Part shown: one piece after another, positions 26,119-34,807 of the stretch
Numbering within the stretch: the first letter of the stretch is position 1
Layout: every line of letters starts with the position of its first letter
Source: Streptomyces sp. NRRL S-350
GTDB taxonomy: Bacteria > Actinomycetota > Actinomycetes > Streptomycetales > Streptomycetaceae
Direction: 5' to 3'
NCBI RefSeq assembly: GCF_000719705.1
Contig: NZ_JOHO01000017.1
Location: forward strand, 1 to 64,000
Length of the DNA: 64,000 bases
Position numbers and translations under genes: made by a program
Notes under the pieces: generated by a model
What the model was told of the DNA's origin: nothing
The model's input: the letters and a program-made list of their open reading frames with translations, nothing else
The model's database searches: none

Positions 26119-26314
26119 AGCCGCGCCGGGCGGCGGGGACCGCCAGCAGGACGCCGAGCACCAACAGGGCGGCGTACCCGGCCGTCTGATGGCCCTCGGG
26201 CACCAGGAAGCGGACGAAGCCGAACAGCCGGAACCCCCCGGTCCAACCGGACAGCAGACCGGACGCGCCGCCGAGGATCAGCACGAAACCGAGGTAGCCG
26301 AGCAGGGTCTTCAT
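26117..26314 (-). CDS. small two-TM membrane protein, hypothetical
   Basis: A 65-residue protein. Hydrophobic segments MKTLLGYLGFVLILGGASGL (about 3-22) and AGYAALLVLGVLLAVPA (about 45-62) flank a short loop with FRLFGFVRFLVPEG. Codon third positions are GC-saturated and the frame ends in a basic AARRG tail, as expected for a real small membrane gene. ATG 26314 has no strong ribosome site. No family is recognised; the role is unknown. Confidence 0.65.
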   Translation of the reverse strand: MKTLLGYLGFVLILGGASGLLSGWTGGFRLFGFVRFLVPEGHQTAGYAALLVLGVLLAVPAARRG

Positions 26315-26466
26315 GTCCCCGAGCCCAGGAATCCGCCACCGCTGGGGCATCCGACTTTCGGTGCGCCCGGCCGCCACCGAAGTCGTGCGCGGCGGCCGTC
26401 CACCGACGGGCACCGGACGGAGCAGCAGGCACGGCGGGCCGGCGGCGGCCCGGGTACGTTCGCGAT

Positions 26467-27840
26467 GTGCAGCCCAAGCGAGTGCAGCAGAAGTCACCGT
26501 ACGTGACCAGGGTCGCGGCGGCCGCCGCCTCGGCCCTGGTGCTCGCCGTCGGCGCCCCGGTGGCGCTCACGGCCCTCGCCCAGGACGCCGCCGGCCCGGT
26601 CGGCGGAGAACGGCTCGCCAGCCCGGACGTCCAGGTCGCGCCGCTGGCCGGGGCGCCCGCGCTGCCGAAAGCGCTGAGCGGCCGCTCCTGGCTGGTCGCC
26701 GACGCCCAGACCGGCGAGGTGCTCGCGGCCCGCAACGCCCATCTGCAGCTGCCCCCGGCCAGCACCCTCAAGATGCTGTTCGCGGACACCGTGCTGCCCA
26801 AGTTCGACCGCGCCCTGGAGCACCGGGTCGTGCCCGCCGAACTCGCCGGCCTCGGCACCGGCAGCAGCCTCGTCGGCGTCAAGGAGAACCTGCCGTACCG
26901 CGTCGAGGACCTGTGGCGGGGGGTCTTCCTCAGCTCGGGCAACGACGCCGTCCACGTCCTCGCCCACATGAACGGCGGCATCCCGCAGACCGTCGCCGAG
27001 ATGCAGGCCCGCGCCGGGACGCTGCAGGCCAGGGACACCAAGGTGGTCTCCCCCGACGGCTACGACATGGACGGCCAGGTCTCCTCCGCCTACGACCTCA
27101 CGCTCTTCGCCCGCGCCGGGCTGCGCAACGCCGACTTCCGCTCCTACTGCGGCACCCGCACCGCGCACTTCCCCGGCGGGCTGGACAAACTCACCGGGCA
27201 GCGCACCAGCTTCGACATCGCCAACACCGACCGGCTGCTCGGCACCTACCCGGGCCTGATCGGCGTCAAGAACGGCTACACCACCAACGCGGGCGCCACC
27301 TTCACCGGCGCCGCCGAACGCGGCGGCCGCACCCTGCTGGTGACGGTGATGCACCCCGAGGCGCAGGGCAAGGTCTACGAGGAGGCGGCGAGCCTGCTCG
27401 ACTGGGGCTTCGCGGCGGCGGGCAAGGTCCAACCGGTCGGCCGACTGGTCGACGACCTCGGCGCCCCGGCCGCCTCCGCCCCGACGTCCTCCCCGGCCCC
27501 CTCCCAGGGCACCTCCGCGGCCCCCTCCGCGGGCGCGGAGGCCGAAGCCGACTCCCAGCTCCCCCCGTGGTCCCGCCCGCCCGTCATCAGCGGCGACGGG
27601 CCCGGCCTCGCCCCCGCCGTCTGGACGGCCGCCGTCCTCGGCACCGCCCTCGCCGTGTGGGCCACCGCCCGCGCCGCCGACCGCCGCCGCACCGTCCGGG
27701 CAGCCGGCGCCGCTGCGGCCGCGCCGCAGGCCCGCCCCGGCGCGACCGCCCTCGGCGGCCCCGGCCGGCGCCGCCTCACCCGCCGCGCCCGCGCCCTGCT
27801 GCGCCCCGCCCGCACCCGCCGGCCCCGGGCGCCGCGCTGA
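26467..27840 (+). CDS. D-alanyl-D-alanine carboxypeptidase (PBP5/DacA type, peptidase S11)
   Basis: A 457-residue exported penicillin-binding protein. An N-terminal membrane segment (about 13-38) acts as signal. The S11 motifs are intact: S99-T-L-K102 (nucleophile and base), S157-G-N159, and K268-N-G270 in place of the usual KTG. The catalytic domain ends about residue 320. A 60-residue Pro/Ser/Ala linker follows, then a second hydrophobic segment (VWTAAVLGTALAVWATA) and a basic Arg-rich tail, a C-terminal anchor common in actinobacterial DacA. It trims the terminal D-Ala from peptidoglycan pentapeptides outside the membrane. The start is GTG 26467. Confidence 0.93.
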   Translation: MQPKRVQQKSPYVTRVAAAAASALVLAVGAPVALTALAQDAAGPVGGERLASPDVQVAPLAGAPALPKALSGRSWLVADAQTGEVLAARNAHLQLPPASTLKMLFADTVLPKFDRALEHRVVPAELAGLGTGSSLVGVKENLPYRVEDLWRGVFLSSGNDAVHVLAHMNGGIPQTVAEMQARAGTLQARDTKVVSPDGYDMDGQVSSAYDLTLFARAGLRNADFRSYCGTRTAHFPGGLDKLTGQRTSFDIANTDRLLGTYPGLIGVKNGYTTNAGATFTGAAERGGRTLLVTVMHPEAQGKVYEEAASLLDWGFAAAGKVQPVGRLVDDLGAPAASAPTSSPAPSQGTSAAPSAGAEAEADSQLPPWSRPPVISGDGPGLAPAVWTAAVLGTALAVWATARAADRRRTVRAAGAAAAAPQARPGATALGGPGRRRLTRRARALLRPARTRRPRAPR

Positions 27841-27882
27841 CCTGCGGCCGGACGGCCCGTCGCGCCCTCTAGACTTCCGGCC

Positions 27883-28296
27883 ATGACCACGCCCGACCCC
27901 TCCGCCGCGGACCGGCTCGCCCGGATCGTCCAGCTCTCCGCCGGGAGCTACCTGCTCGTCACCACGTACAAGAAGGACGGCACCACCGTGCCGACCCCCG
28001 TGTGGGTGGTCCGCGACGGGGATGCGCTCGGCGTCTGGACCGTCGCGGACTCCTGGAAGGTCAAGCGGATCCGCAACCGGGCCGACGTCCTGGTCGGCCC
28101 GTGCGACGTCAAGGGCCGGCCGACCGGCGGGCAATACCCGGCCACCGCCGAAATCCTCGACCCCGGGCGCACCGCCGCGTACCGCACGCTGCTGCGCCAG
28201 AAGTACGGGCTGCTCGGCGTGCTCACCCTGCTCGGCAGCCGGCTCCGCCGCGGCGAGCGCGGCACCGTCGGCATCCGGATCACCCTGGCGGACTGA
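27883..28296 (+). CDS. PPOX-class F420-dependent oxidoreductase-fold protein
   Basis: A 137-residue split-barrel flavin-fold protein. Seen: GSYLLVTTYKKDGTTVPTPV with the G-x-x-V-P-T-P-V-W strand pair, LGVWTVADSWKVKRIRNR (K-x-x-R-I-R-x-x cofactor phosphate region) and VLVGPCDVKGRPTG. This is the actinobacterial PPOX/F420 family, whose members bind F420 or FMN and reduce varied substrates. Length matches. The ATG is at 27883, 42 bases after the carboxypeptidase stop, so read-through from that gene is possible. The substrate is unknown. Confidence 0.88.
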   Translation: MTTPDPSAADRLARIVQLSAGSYLLVTTYKKDGTTVPTPVWVVRDGDALGVWTVADSWKVKRIRNRADVLVGPCDVKGRPTGGQYPATAEILDPGRTAAYRTLLRQKYGLLGVLTLLGSRLRRGERGTVGIRITLAD

Positions 28297-28390
28297 CGCC
28301 GGCCACCTGCCGACCGCACCCGCCGCCGGACGAGCCGCGCAGGTCGCCCGTTTCGGTCCGATGCGGCCCGGGGTGGCAGGCTTGACGGCC

Positions 28391-28792
28391 ATGGGAGAGA
28401 ACGGGACCGCGCCGCTGCCACTGCTGGTGGTGGACGGCGCGAACGTGGTCGGATCGGTGCCCGACGGCTGGTGGCGGGACCGGCGGGGCGCCGCCGAGCG
28501 GCTTCGGGACGCGCTGGTCGACGTCGCCGGTCGGGGCCTGCCGGACCGGCCGGGGCCGCTGGAGGTGGTCCTGGTCGTGGAGGGGGCGGCCCGGGGCGTC
28601 GCCGGGCGGCCCGAGGTGCGGGTGGTCGAGGCGAGCGGCAGCGGGGACGACCGGATCGTGGAGCTGGTCCGGGCGGCCCGCGCCGAACACCCGGAGCGGG
28701 CCTGCCTGGTGATCACCGCCGACCGTGAACTGCGGGCCCGGGTCGGCGCGTTGGGAGCCGCCGTGGCCGGTCCGCGCAGCGTACGGCCCTGA
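28391..28792 (+). CDS. NYN/PIN-like domain protein
   Basis: A 133-residue cytosolic protein. PLLVVDGANVVGSVPDGWW at the N-terminus carries the V-D-G-x-N-V acid of NYN/PIN-like nucleases; VVEASGSGDDRIVELV supplies the central acidic pair and LVITADRELRARV the third conserved acid block (T-x-D-x-x-L). These acidic positions suit a metal-dependent RNase, but similar streptomycete proteins have been labelled pyrophosphohydrolase, so the reaction is uncertain. Its stop codon directly abuts the stop of the convergent TROVE gene (combined TGATCA), with no spacer. Confidence 0.7.
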   Translation: MGENGTAPLPLLVVDGANVVGSVPDGWWRDRRGAAERLRDALVDVAGRGLPDRPGPLEVVLVVEGAARGVAGRPEVRVVEASGSGDDRIVELVRAARAEHPERACLVITADRELRARVGALGAAVAGPRSVRP

Positions 28793-30571
28793 TCAGCTCG
28801 GTCTCGGGCCCGCCCCGGCGTCGCTGCCGACTCCCACCTCGCGCCCGCCTGCGGCCTCGCCGTCGGCCCACTCCCACGGGCGGGCGGCGGAGGGGCCGTG
28901 CTCCAGCAGCGGGATCAGTTCGAAGGACGCGTCGCTGAGCCCGCCGAAGGTGTAGCGGTGCGGGCCCGGGGCGGTGTGGCCGGTGGCGTAGCCGGCCAGG
29001 TTCCAGGTGTACACCGGGACGTTCGAGGGCACGGGCGCGAAGACGTCGTTCGGCGACCAGTGGGTCTGCTCGTCGGTCACCACGACCACCCGGTCGTGGC
29101 CCCGGTAGCGCGTCCGGACCGCGTGGGCGGTGGCGGTGCCGCCCAGGTTGCGGAAGCGCCGCAGGGTCTGCAGGACCGACGGCTCCGGTTCGACCACCCG
29201 GCTGTCGCTGCCGAACTGCACCAGGTCGGCCTGCTCGGCCCGCAGCGCCAGCGCGGTGCCGAAGATGGCGGCCGAGTCCGCCCGGTTGAGCTGGGTCCGG
29301 GCCGAGGGCTGGTCGAACATCGAGCCCGAGCGGTCCACCAGCACCAGCGTGCGGCCCGCGAGCGCGGGCACCCTGGCCAGCGAGTGGCCGAGGGCGGCCT
29401 CCAGGGCGTCGGCCCAGCGCGGCGAGCGCACGGCACGGTGGGCGGCCAGGAAGCGGAACGGGAACTGCCGGGAGCGCCGGACCTCCTCCGGGTCGGCCAC
29501 CCTGCGGGCCACCTCCGCCGCCACCTCGTCCGAGACCCCGGCCTGGTCGAAGTTCCGCAGGTTGCGCACCAGCGCCATCAGACCCATCGAGGGGATGACG
29601 GCCTCCCAGGCGGCGGCGTCCAGCGGGCCCTGCAGCCAGCCGGCCAGGGCCTCCCACGTCATCCCGGCCTGCGCGAGGCGCTGCGCTCCGCCGGGTTCAA
29701 TCACCAGCGTGCGGCGGTCCGCCGTCGGCACCGCGAGCAGCGCGTGGTGGGCGCCCAGCAGGTGCTCGTCGGCGGGCGGCAGGGCGTGCTCCGGGTGGTG
29801 GCGGCGGTCCAGGGCGTACCGGAACAGCGCGCCCTGCCAGGGCTTGGCCGGGTCGGGCGCGGGGTGGGTCAGCTCCAGGACGTCGCCGAAGCGGAAGCGG
29901 TGCGAAGGGGTGTCGTACTTCAGCAGGGCCCGGCCGGTGTAGAGGCGGCGGACGGCGTCGCCGATTCCGCGGCGCAGCGGCTGGGGCAGCCGGCGGCCGT
30001 ACCGGGACGTCCAGTAGGCCAGCAACTCGCCCGGCTCGTCGGGGCGTTGGAGCACGGCGTCGACGGCCTGGCGGGACAACCCGGCGGCGCCGGCCGTGGT
30101 CCGGGCGTGGACGAACTCGGCGGCGCCGACGACGGCGGCCGTCCGGATGCGGGCCTCGGCGCGCAGGCGGCGCAGCAGGCCCAGGGTCCACTGCGGATCG
30201 CTCACGGCGTGCTCCCGGACCAGGCGGACGTAGCGTGCGTCGCGCTCGGCGGCCGCCTCGTAGAAGCTCTCCTGCCCGTACAGGTGGGAGACGGCGAGGA
30301 GGAACAGCTCCTCCTTCGGTTCCCGGACGTATCCGGCACCGCCCTGGTGGTTGGTGACCGCGCCGCCCGGACCGACCGCCCCGCCCGGGCCCGGCGCCCG
30401 GCGGGAGAGGAGCGGAGGCGGCGGGCAGCGCAGGTGCCGGACCTCCGGGACCGGCCACTGCCCGTCGGTGGCGAGCGGGGAGGACACCCCGCGCCTGGTC
30501 AGTCCCGGCAGTTCTCGCTGGATCTCGGCCCTGGTGTCGGCCTTGGTCCGTTGGCGGTTGAACCGGGTCAT
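28793..30571 (-). CDS. TROVE-domain protein (Ro60-like RNA-binding protein)
   Basis: A 592-residue cytosolic protein. The N-terminal 400 residues are a HEAT-like helical TROVE ring: LFLLAVSHLYGQESFYEAAAERDARY, LVREHAVSDPQWTLGLLRRLR, LRRGIGDAVRRLYTGRALLKYD, then MTWEALAGWL and MGLMALVRNLRNFDQAG. A VWA-like domain follows (about 415-560) with an intact metal site LVLVDRSGSMFD (D-x-S-x-S). This is the Ro60/Rsr arrangement, which binds ends of misfolded RNAs in its pore and Y RNAs outside. ATG 30571 has GGGGGA upstream. A 40-residue Pro/Gly insertion near residue 50 is atypical. No RNA ligase or rtcB lies alongside. Confidence 0.92.
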   Translation of the reverse strand: MTRFNRQRTKADTRAEIQRELPGLTRRGVSSPLATDGQWPVPEVRHLRCPPPPLLSRRAPGPGGAVGPGGAVTNHQGGAGYVREPKEELFLLAVSHLYGQESFYEAAAERDARYVRLVREHAVSDPQWTLGLLRRLRAEARIRTAAVVGAAEFVHARTTAGAAGLSRQAVDAVLQRPDEPGELLAYWTSRYGRRLPQPLRRGIGDAVRRLYTGRALLKYDTPSHRFRFGDVLELTHPAPDPAKPWQGALFRYALDRRHHPEHALPPADEHLLGAHHALLAVPTADRRTLVIEPGGAQRLAQAGMTWEALAGWLQGPLDAAAWEAVIPSMGLMALVRNLRNFDQAGVSDEVAAEVARRVADPEEVRRSRQFPFRFLAAHRAVRSPRWADALEAALGHSLARVPALAGRTLVLVDRSGSMFDQPSARTQLNRADSAAIFGTALALRAEQADLVQFGSDSRVVEPEPSVLQTLRRFRNLGGTATAHAVRTRYRGHDRVVVVTDEQTHWSPNDVFAPVPSNVPVYTWNLAGYATGHTAPGPHRYTFGGLSDASFELIPLLEHGPSAARPWEWADGEAAGGREVGVGSDAGAGPRPS

Positions 30572-30693
30572 GCAGAGGTCCCCCTGGTGGGTGGTCAGGT
30601 TCGGCTGGGAAGGCGGGAGCGGCGGGAGCGGTGGCGGCGGCGGGAGCGGGAGCGGTGCGAACGCACGCGGCGGCAGGCGCCTCCCGGGATCAG

Positions 30694-30713
30694 AAGTGGC
30701 ACCGGTGGCACTT
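30694..30713. promoter_or_regulatory. 20-bp near-palindrome upstream of the TROVE gene
   Basis: AAGTGGCACC|GGTGGCACTT is an inverted repeat with a single mismatched pair and also contains GTGGCAC twice, nine bases apart. GTTTTC follows on the + strand. It lies about 125 bases upstream of the leftward TROVE start in the region divergent from the copper genes. It could be an operator, or the stem of a short + strand terminator. Confidence 0.45.
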
Positions 30714-30864
30714 GTTTTCAGTAAGGAAGTAACCGGGGCCGGGCGCATCGGGAGGCGCCGTCCCGGACGCTACCCGGTCGGCCACGGGGCCGTCATCCGA
30801 TTATTCGCGCGGGCATTTCGGAGCGTCCGGGAACCGATCGCGCCGCCCGTCCGACTGCTGGTGG

Positions 30865-31059
30865 GTGAGTGCGAAGAAGTCGCCGGGAGTCCGGCCCTCG
30901 AGTGTGCTGGCGGGGTTCGCCCTGCTGCTGGTGGTGGTGTTCGTGGTGGCGTACGGAGCGGGCCGGCAGGTGGGCCCGGTGGCGCCCGGGCTGCGGCCGG
31001 GCAGCGGGGGCGGCGCGTCCCCCGGGATGGACGGGCACGACATGGACGGGATGCGGTGA
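30865..31059 (+). CDS. small membrane protein with Met/His metal-binding tail (copper module)
   Basis: A 64-residue protein from GTG 30865. Residues 14-32 (VLAGFALLLVVVFVVAYGAG) form one membrane span. The C-terminal tail ends GMDGHDMDGMR, with alternating Met, His and Asp as in copper-handling peptides. Its stop overlaps the GTG of the copper-ATPase gene (GTGA), so they are translated together. It probably presents or buffers Cu(I) at the outer face for the neighbouring transporter; that role is inferred from composition and context. Confidence 0.7.
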   Translation: MSAKKSPGVRPSSVLAGFALLLVVVFVVAYGAGRQVGPVAPGLRPGSGGGASPGMDGHDMDGMR

Positions 31060-33354
31060 GCGCCCTCGCGGGGGCCGGTGCCGAGGCCCTGGTCTCCACC
31101 GACCTGGCGGTCGGCGGGATGACCTGCGCGGCGTGCGTGGGCCGGGTCGAGAAGCGGCTGGCCCGGATCGACGGGGTGACGGCCGAGGTGAACCTGGCCA
31201 CCGGCCGGGCCCGGGTGCTGCACCCGGCCGGGGTGGCGGTGGCCGACCTGGTGGCCGCCGTCGAACGGGCGGGCTACACCGCCGAGCCGGCGCCGGCGGG
31301 TGCGCCGGTCACCGTGGCGCCGGAGGAGCCCGACGACCGGTGGCGGCTGCTGGTGACCGCCCTGACGGCCGTCCCCGTACTGGCGCTGTCCATGGTGCCC
31401 TCGCTGCAGTTCACCGCCTGGCAGTGGGTCTGTTTCGCGCTCGCCGTCCCGGTGGTGACCTGGGGCTCGGCTCCCTTCCACCGCCGGGCCTGGCAGGGGC
31501 TGCGACACGCGGCGGCGACCATGGACACCCTGGTCAGCCTGGGCGTCGTGGCCTCCTTCGGCTGGTCCGCGTACGCGCTGCTGCTCGGCGGGGCCGGGGA
31601 TCCGGGCATGCGGATGCCGTTCTCGCTGACCGCCGACGGCGGCGGCGCGGCGCACGTGTACCTGGAGGCGGCCGTCGGGGTGCCGCTGTTCGTCCTCGCC
31701 GGGCGGCTGCTGGAGGGCCGGGTGCGTCGGCGCAGCGGTTCCGCGCTGCGGGCGCTGGCCGAGCTGGGCGCCAAGCGGGTGTGCCTGCGGGGGGGCGGAC
31801 GGTGAGGAGCGCCTGGTTCCGGTCGAACTCCTGCTGCCCGGGCAGGAGTTCGTGGTGCGCCCGGGCGAGCGGGTGGCCACCGACGGGGTGGTGGTCGAGG
31901 GCGGTTCGGCGCTCGACCTGAGCCTGCTGACCGGGGAGAGCGTGCCCGTCGAAGTCGGCCCCGGGGACGCGGTGGCGGGTGCCACGGTGAACGTCGGCGG
32001 AGCGCTGGTGGTCCGGGCCACGGCCGTCGGCGCGGACACCCGACTGGCCCGGATCACCGCCCTGGTCGTGGACGCCCAGGCCGGCAAGGCCCGGGCGCAG
32101 CGCCTGGCGGACGCGGCGGCCGGGGTGTTCGTGCCCTGCGTGCTCGCGGTCGCGGCCGCGGTGCTGGGCTTCTGGCTGGGCGCGGGCGCGGCCCCGCAGG
32201 CGGCGGTCACGGCGGCCGTCGCGGTACTGGTGGTGGCCTGCCCGTGCGCGCTCGGGCTGGCGACGCCGACGGCGCTGCTGGCGGCGACCGGGCGGGGCGC
32301 TGAGCTGGGCGTCCTGGTGCGCGGCCCGGAGGTGCTGGAGAGCCTGCGCCGGGTGGACACCGTGGTGATGGACAAGACCGGCACGCTGACCACCGGCCGG
32401 ATGGAGCTGGCGGCGGTGGCCACGGCCGACGGCGTCACCGAGGAGGAGGCGCTGCGGCTCGCCGGCGCGGTCGAGCACCGCTCCGAGCACCCCATCGGCC
32501 GGGCCGTCGCGGCGGCGGCCCGGGATCGCTGCGGGGCCCTGCCCGCCGTGGGCGGCTTCACGGCGGCCACCGGGCTCGGGGTGTCCGGGACGGTCGAGGG
32601 CCGGGCCGTCCGGGTGGTCCGGCCGGACGACCCCGCACTGCCCCCGGTACTGGCCCCGGCGCTGGCCGAGGCGGTCACGGCGGCCGGGAACGCGGGCCGT
32701 ACGGCGGCCGTGGTCGAGCTGGACGGACGGCCGGCGGCCGTGCTGACGGTCGGCGACACGCTGCGCTCGGGCAGCTGGCGGGCGCTGCACCGGCTGCGCG
32801 CGCTGGGCCTGGAGACCGTGCTGCTCACCGGGGACGGCCCCGGCGCCGCCCGCGCGGTGGCGGCCGCGCTGGGCATCGAACGGGTGCACGCCGCGGCCTC
32901 GCCCGAGCGCAAGGCCGCGGTGGTGGCCGAACTGCGCGCCGCCGGACGGACGGTGGCCGTCGTCGGCGACGGCGTCAACGACGCGGTGGCGCTGGCCTCC
33001 GCAGACCTCGGGGTGGCCCTCGCCTCCGGCAGCGACGCCGCGATCGGCGCGGCCGGACTGACCCTGGTGCGCGACGACATCGAGGCGGTGGTGGACGCCG
33101 TCCGGCTGGCACGGCGGACCCTCGCGACGATCCGCGCCAACCTGCTGTGGGCCTTCGGCTACAACGTGGTGCTGATCCCCCTGGCGGCGGTCGGACTGCT
33201 CAACCCGATGCTGGCGTCGGTGGCGATGTCACTCAGCTCGCTGCTCGTGGTGGGCAACAGCCTGCGGCTGCGCACCTGGCAGCCGGGGCGGGGCGGTTCC
33301 GCGCGGCAGCCGGGGCGGGGCGGTTCCGCGCGGCGGCCGGGGGCCGGGCGATGA
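31056..33354 (+). pseudogene. copA: P1B-type copper-transporting ATPase, frameshifted at a G7 run
   Basis: All parts of a CopA ATPase are present, but in two frames. Frame one runs from GTG 31056: metal-binding GGMTCAACVGRVEKRL (C-x-x-C), four membrane spans, then VCLRGGGR and a TGA at 31805. The next frame resumes from about 31796 as GEERLVPVELLLPGQEF, then LLTGESVPVE (actuator), VACPCALGLATP (CPC ion site), VMDKTGTLTT (phosphorylated Asp), a hinge and GDGVNDAVAL, to TGA 33354. Deleting one G from the seven Gs at 31789-31795 restores one frame of about 765 codons. It is a recent mutation, a phase-variable tract or a sequencing error. Intact CopA exports Cu(I). It is preceded by a Met/His-rich peptide and followed, with overlap, by a PCu(A)C-like gene. 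Confidence 0.88.
33280..33333. repeat. 27-bp tandem duplication in the ATPase C-terminus
   Basis: Two identical 27-base units (33280-33306, 33307-33333) encode QPGRGGSAR twice, followed by a partial third copy RPGAGR at the C-terminus of the copper ATPase frame. They are likely slippage products in a disordered tail. Confidence 0.85.
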
Positions 33355-33836
33355 GCGTGTCGGAACGGCTGAAGGCCCTCGGCCCGCCGGTCGGCGCGGC
33401 GGCCCTGACGCTGGCCCTGCTCACCGGGTGGACGGCGGTCGGCGGCGCCGGCCGCGCCCGCCCGGTGGAGGCCGGGCCCGGCTGGGTCCTGCTGCCGACG
33501 GTGAGCGCGGCCCCGGCCACGGCGGCCTTCTTCACCATCCGCAACCCGGGCGCCATACCCGACGAACTGACCGGCGCCCGCTGGGAGTTCGGCGGCCGGA
33601 TCACCCTGAAGCGACACCTCCACCAGGGCGCGGCGGGGCGCTGGGAACCGACCGCGTCCCTCGCCGTGCCGGGCGGCGGTGAACTGGCGATGTCACCGGA
33701 GGACGCCGATCTGATGATCGCCGACCCGCCACCGCTGCGGGCCGGGCAGTGGGTGGAGTTCGCCCTCACCTTCCGCCACAGCCCCGAACTCCGGCTCCGA
33801 GCACAGGTGCTGGCACCGGCGGAACGGCCGCGCTGA
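33351..33836 (+). CDS. PCu(A)C/DUF461-like periplasmic copper chaperone, degenerate ligands
   Basis: A 161-residue protein anchored by one N-terminal segment (GAAALTLALLTGWTAVGG, about 13-30). The beta-barrel shows family order: TAAFFTIRNPGAIPDELTGA, RITLKRHLHQG, SLAVPGGGELAMSPEDADLMI and LRAGQWVEFALTFRHSPEL. In typical PCu(A)C proteins copper is held by H-x10-M-x21-H-x-M; here the central Met-x-Met is lost and the late H-x-M reads D-L-M, so binding may use HLH and the remaining Met. The ATG overlaps the ATPase stop (ATGA), tying it to the copper module. The chaperone role is inferred. Confidence 0.8.
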   Translation: MSVSERLKALGPPVGAAALTLALLTGWTAVGGAGRARPVEAGPGWVLLPTVSAAPATAAFFTIRNPGAIPDELTGARWEFGGRITLKRHLHQGAAGRWEPTASLAVPGGGELAMSPEDADLMIADPPPLRAGQWVEFALTFRHSPELRLRAQVLAPAERPR

Positions 33837-33850
33837 GCGGCCTCCGGGGC

Positions 33851-33870
33851 CCGGTCGGCTCAGCGACCGG
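33851..33870. terminator. hairpin between convergent genes
   Basis: CCGGTCG-GCTCAG-CGACCGG, a perfect 7-bp stem with a 6-base loop, lies 14 bases past the copper operon stop and before the convergent universal stress gene end. Confidence 0.6.
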
Positions 33871-33931
33871 CCGCTGAGTCGACCGGGCCGCCGAGCCGCC
33901 GAACGGCGCCCGGGCCTTCGCCGCCCCGCCG

Positions 33932-34807
33932 TCACCCGTGCGGGACGACCGCGACCGGGGCCTCCGCATGGTGCAGCACCGCGTGCGCGACCCGTCCGAG
34001 CCGGGGGCCGAACTCGCCCGCACGCCGACGCCGGCCGACCACGACCAGCGCGGCGGTGGCCGCGGCCTCGACCAGGCCGCGGGCCGCACCCAGGCGGACG
34101 TCCTCGACCACCGCGACGCCCGGGTACTGCTCGCGCGGACCAGCCAGGGCGAGTGAGAGCAGCTTGGCCTCCAACGCCTCCAACTGGGCGACCTCGCCCG
34201 CCGGGACGGCCCCGCCCGCGTAGCCGAACACCGGCGGCAGGTCCCAGCCGTGCACCGCCCGGATCCGGGCACCGCGCAGCGCGGCCTCGTGGAAGGCGAA
34301 CTCGAGCACCTCCTCCTCCGGGCCGTGCGCGTCGACGCCCACCACCACCTCGCCCGCGCCGCGCGCACCCTCGTGGGCGTCCCGCACCACGACCACCGGA
34401 ACGCCGCTGCGCCCGGCCACCGACCGGCTGACCGAGCCGAGCAGCAGTCCGGTGAAGCCGCCGCGACCGCGTGAACCGAGTACCAGCAGGTCGGCGTCCG
34501 CCGCGGCGGCCACCAGGCCGTCGACCGGCGCGTCCAGGACCGCGTCGGTCCGCACGTCCAGCTCCGGATGCCGCCCGCGGACGTCCTCGGCCGCCTCGGC
34601 GAGGGTCCGCTGGACGGCGTCCGGCAGGGCGTCGGGCTCGGCGAAGGAGGACTCGCCGTCGGTCAGCCACGGCCAGGCGTGCACCAGCCGCAGCGACCCG
34701 CCGCGGCGGACCGCCTCCTCGGCGGCCCAGTGGGCGGCGGCGGTGCTCTGCGGCGAGCCGTCGATTCCGGCCACCACGGTCGACGTCAGCTCGCTCGGCT
34801 CGCTCAT
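33932..34807 (-). CDS. tandem universal stress protein (two UspA domains)
   Basis: A 291-residue cytosolic protein with two UspA repeats. Domain 1 (about 8-145) begins VVAGIDGSPQSTAAAHWAAEEA and ends LLVLGSRGRGGFTGLLLGSVSRSVA, with the G-x2-G-x9-G-S/T ATP motif. Domain 2 (about 155-290) begins VVVGVDAHGPEEEVLEFAF and ends LVVVGRRRRAGEFGPRLGRV, where the ATP motif is less perfect. Such proteins bind ATP and respond to hypoxia or dormancy in actinobacteria. GGAGG lies seven bases before ATG 34807. No dormancy genes flank it. Confidence 0.92.
   Translation of the reverse strand: MSEPSELTSTVVAGIDGSPQSTAAAHWAAEEAVRRGGSLRLVHAWPWLTDGESSFAEPDALPDAVQRTLAEAAEDVRGRHPELDVRTDAVLDAPVDGLVAAAADADLLVLGSRGRGGFTGLLLGSVSRSVAGRSGVPVVVVRDAHEGARGAGEVVVGVDAHGPEEEVLEFAFHEAALRGARIRAVHGWDLPPVFGYAGGAVPAGEVAQLEALEAKLLSLALAGPREQYPGVAVVEDVRLGAARGLVEAAATAALVVVGRRRRAGEFGPRLGRVAHAVLHHAEAPVAVVPHG

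Noticed and set aside
26460..26470. ATG at 26465 as start of the carboxypeptidase
   Set aside because: It is out of frame with the conserved protein; GTG 26467 is the in-frame start.
30699..30716. TGGCAC ... TTG resembling a sigma-54 -24/-12 promoter upstream of the TROVE gene
   Set aside because: Spacing to the GC element is wrong, and actinobacteria are not known to use sigma-54; the palindromic explanation is simpler.
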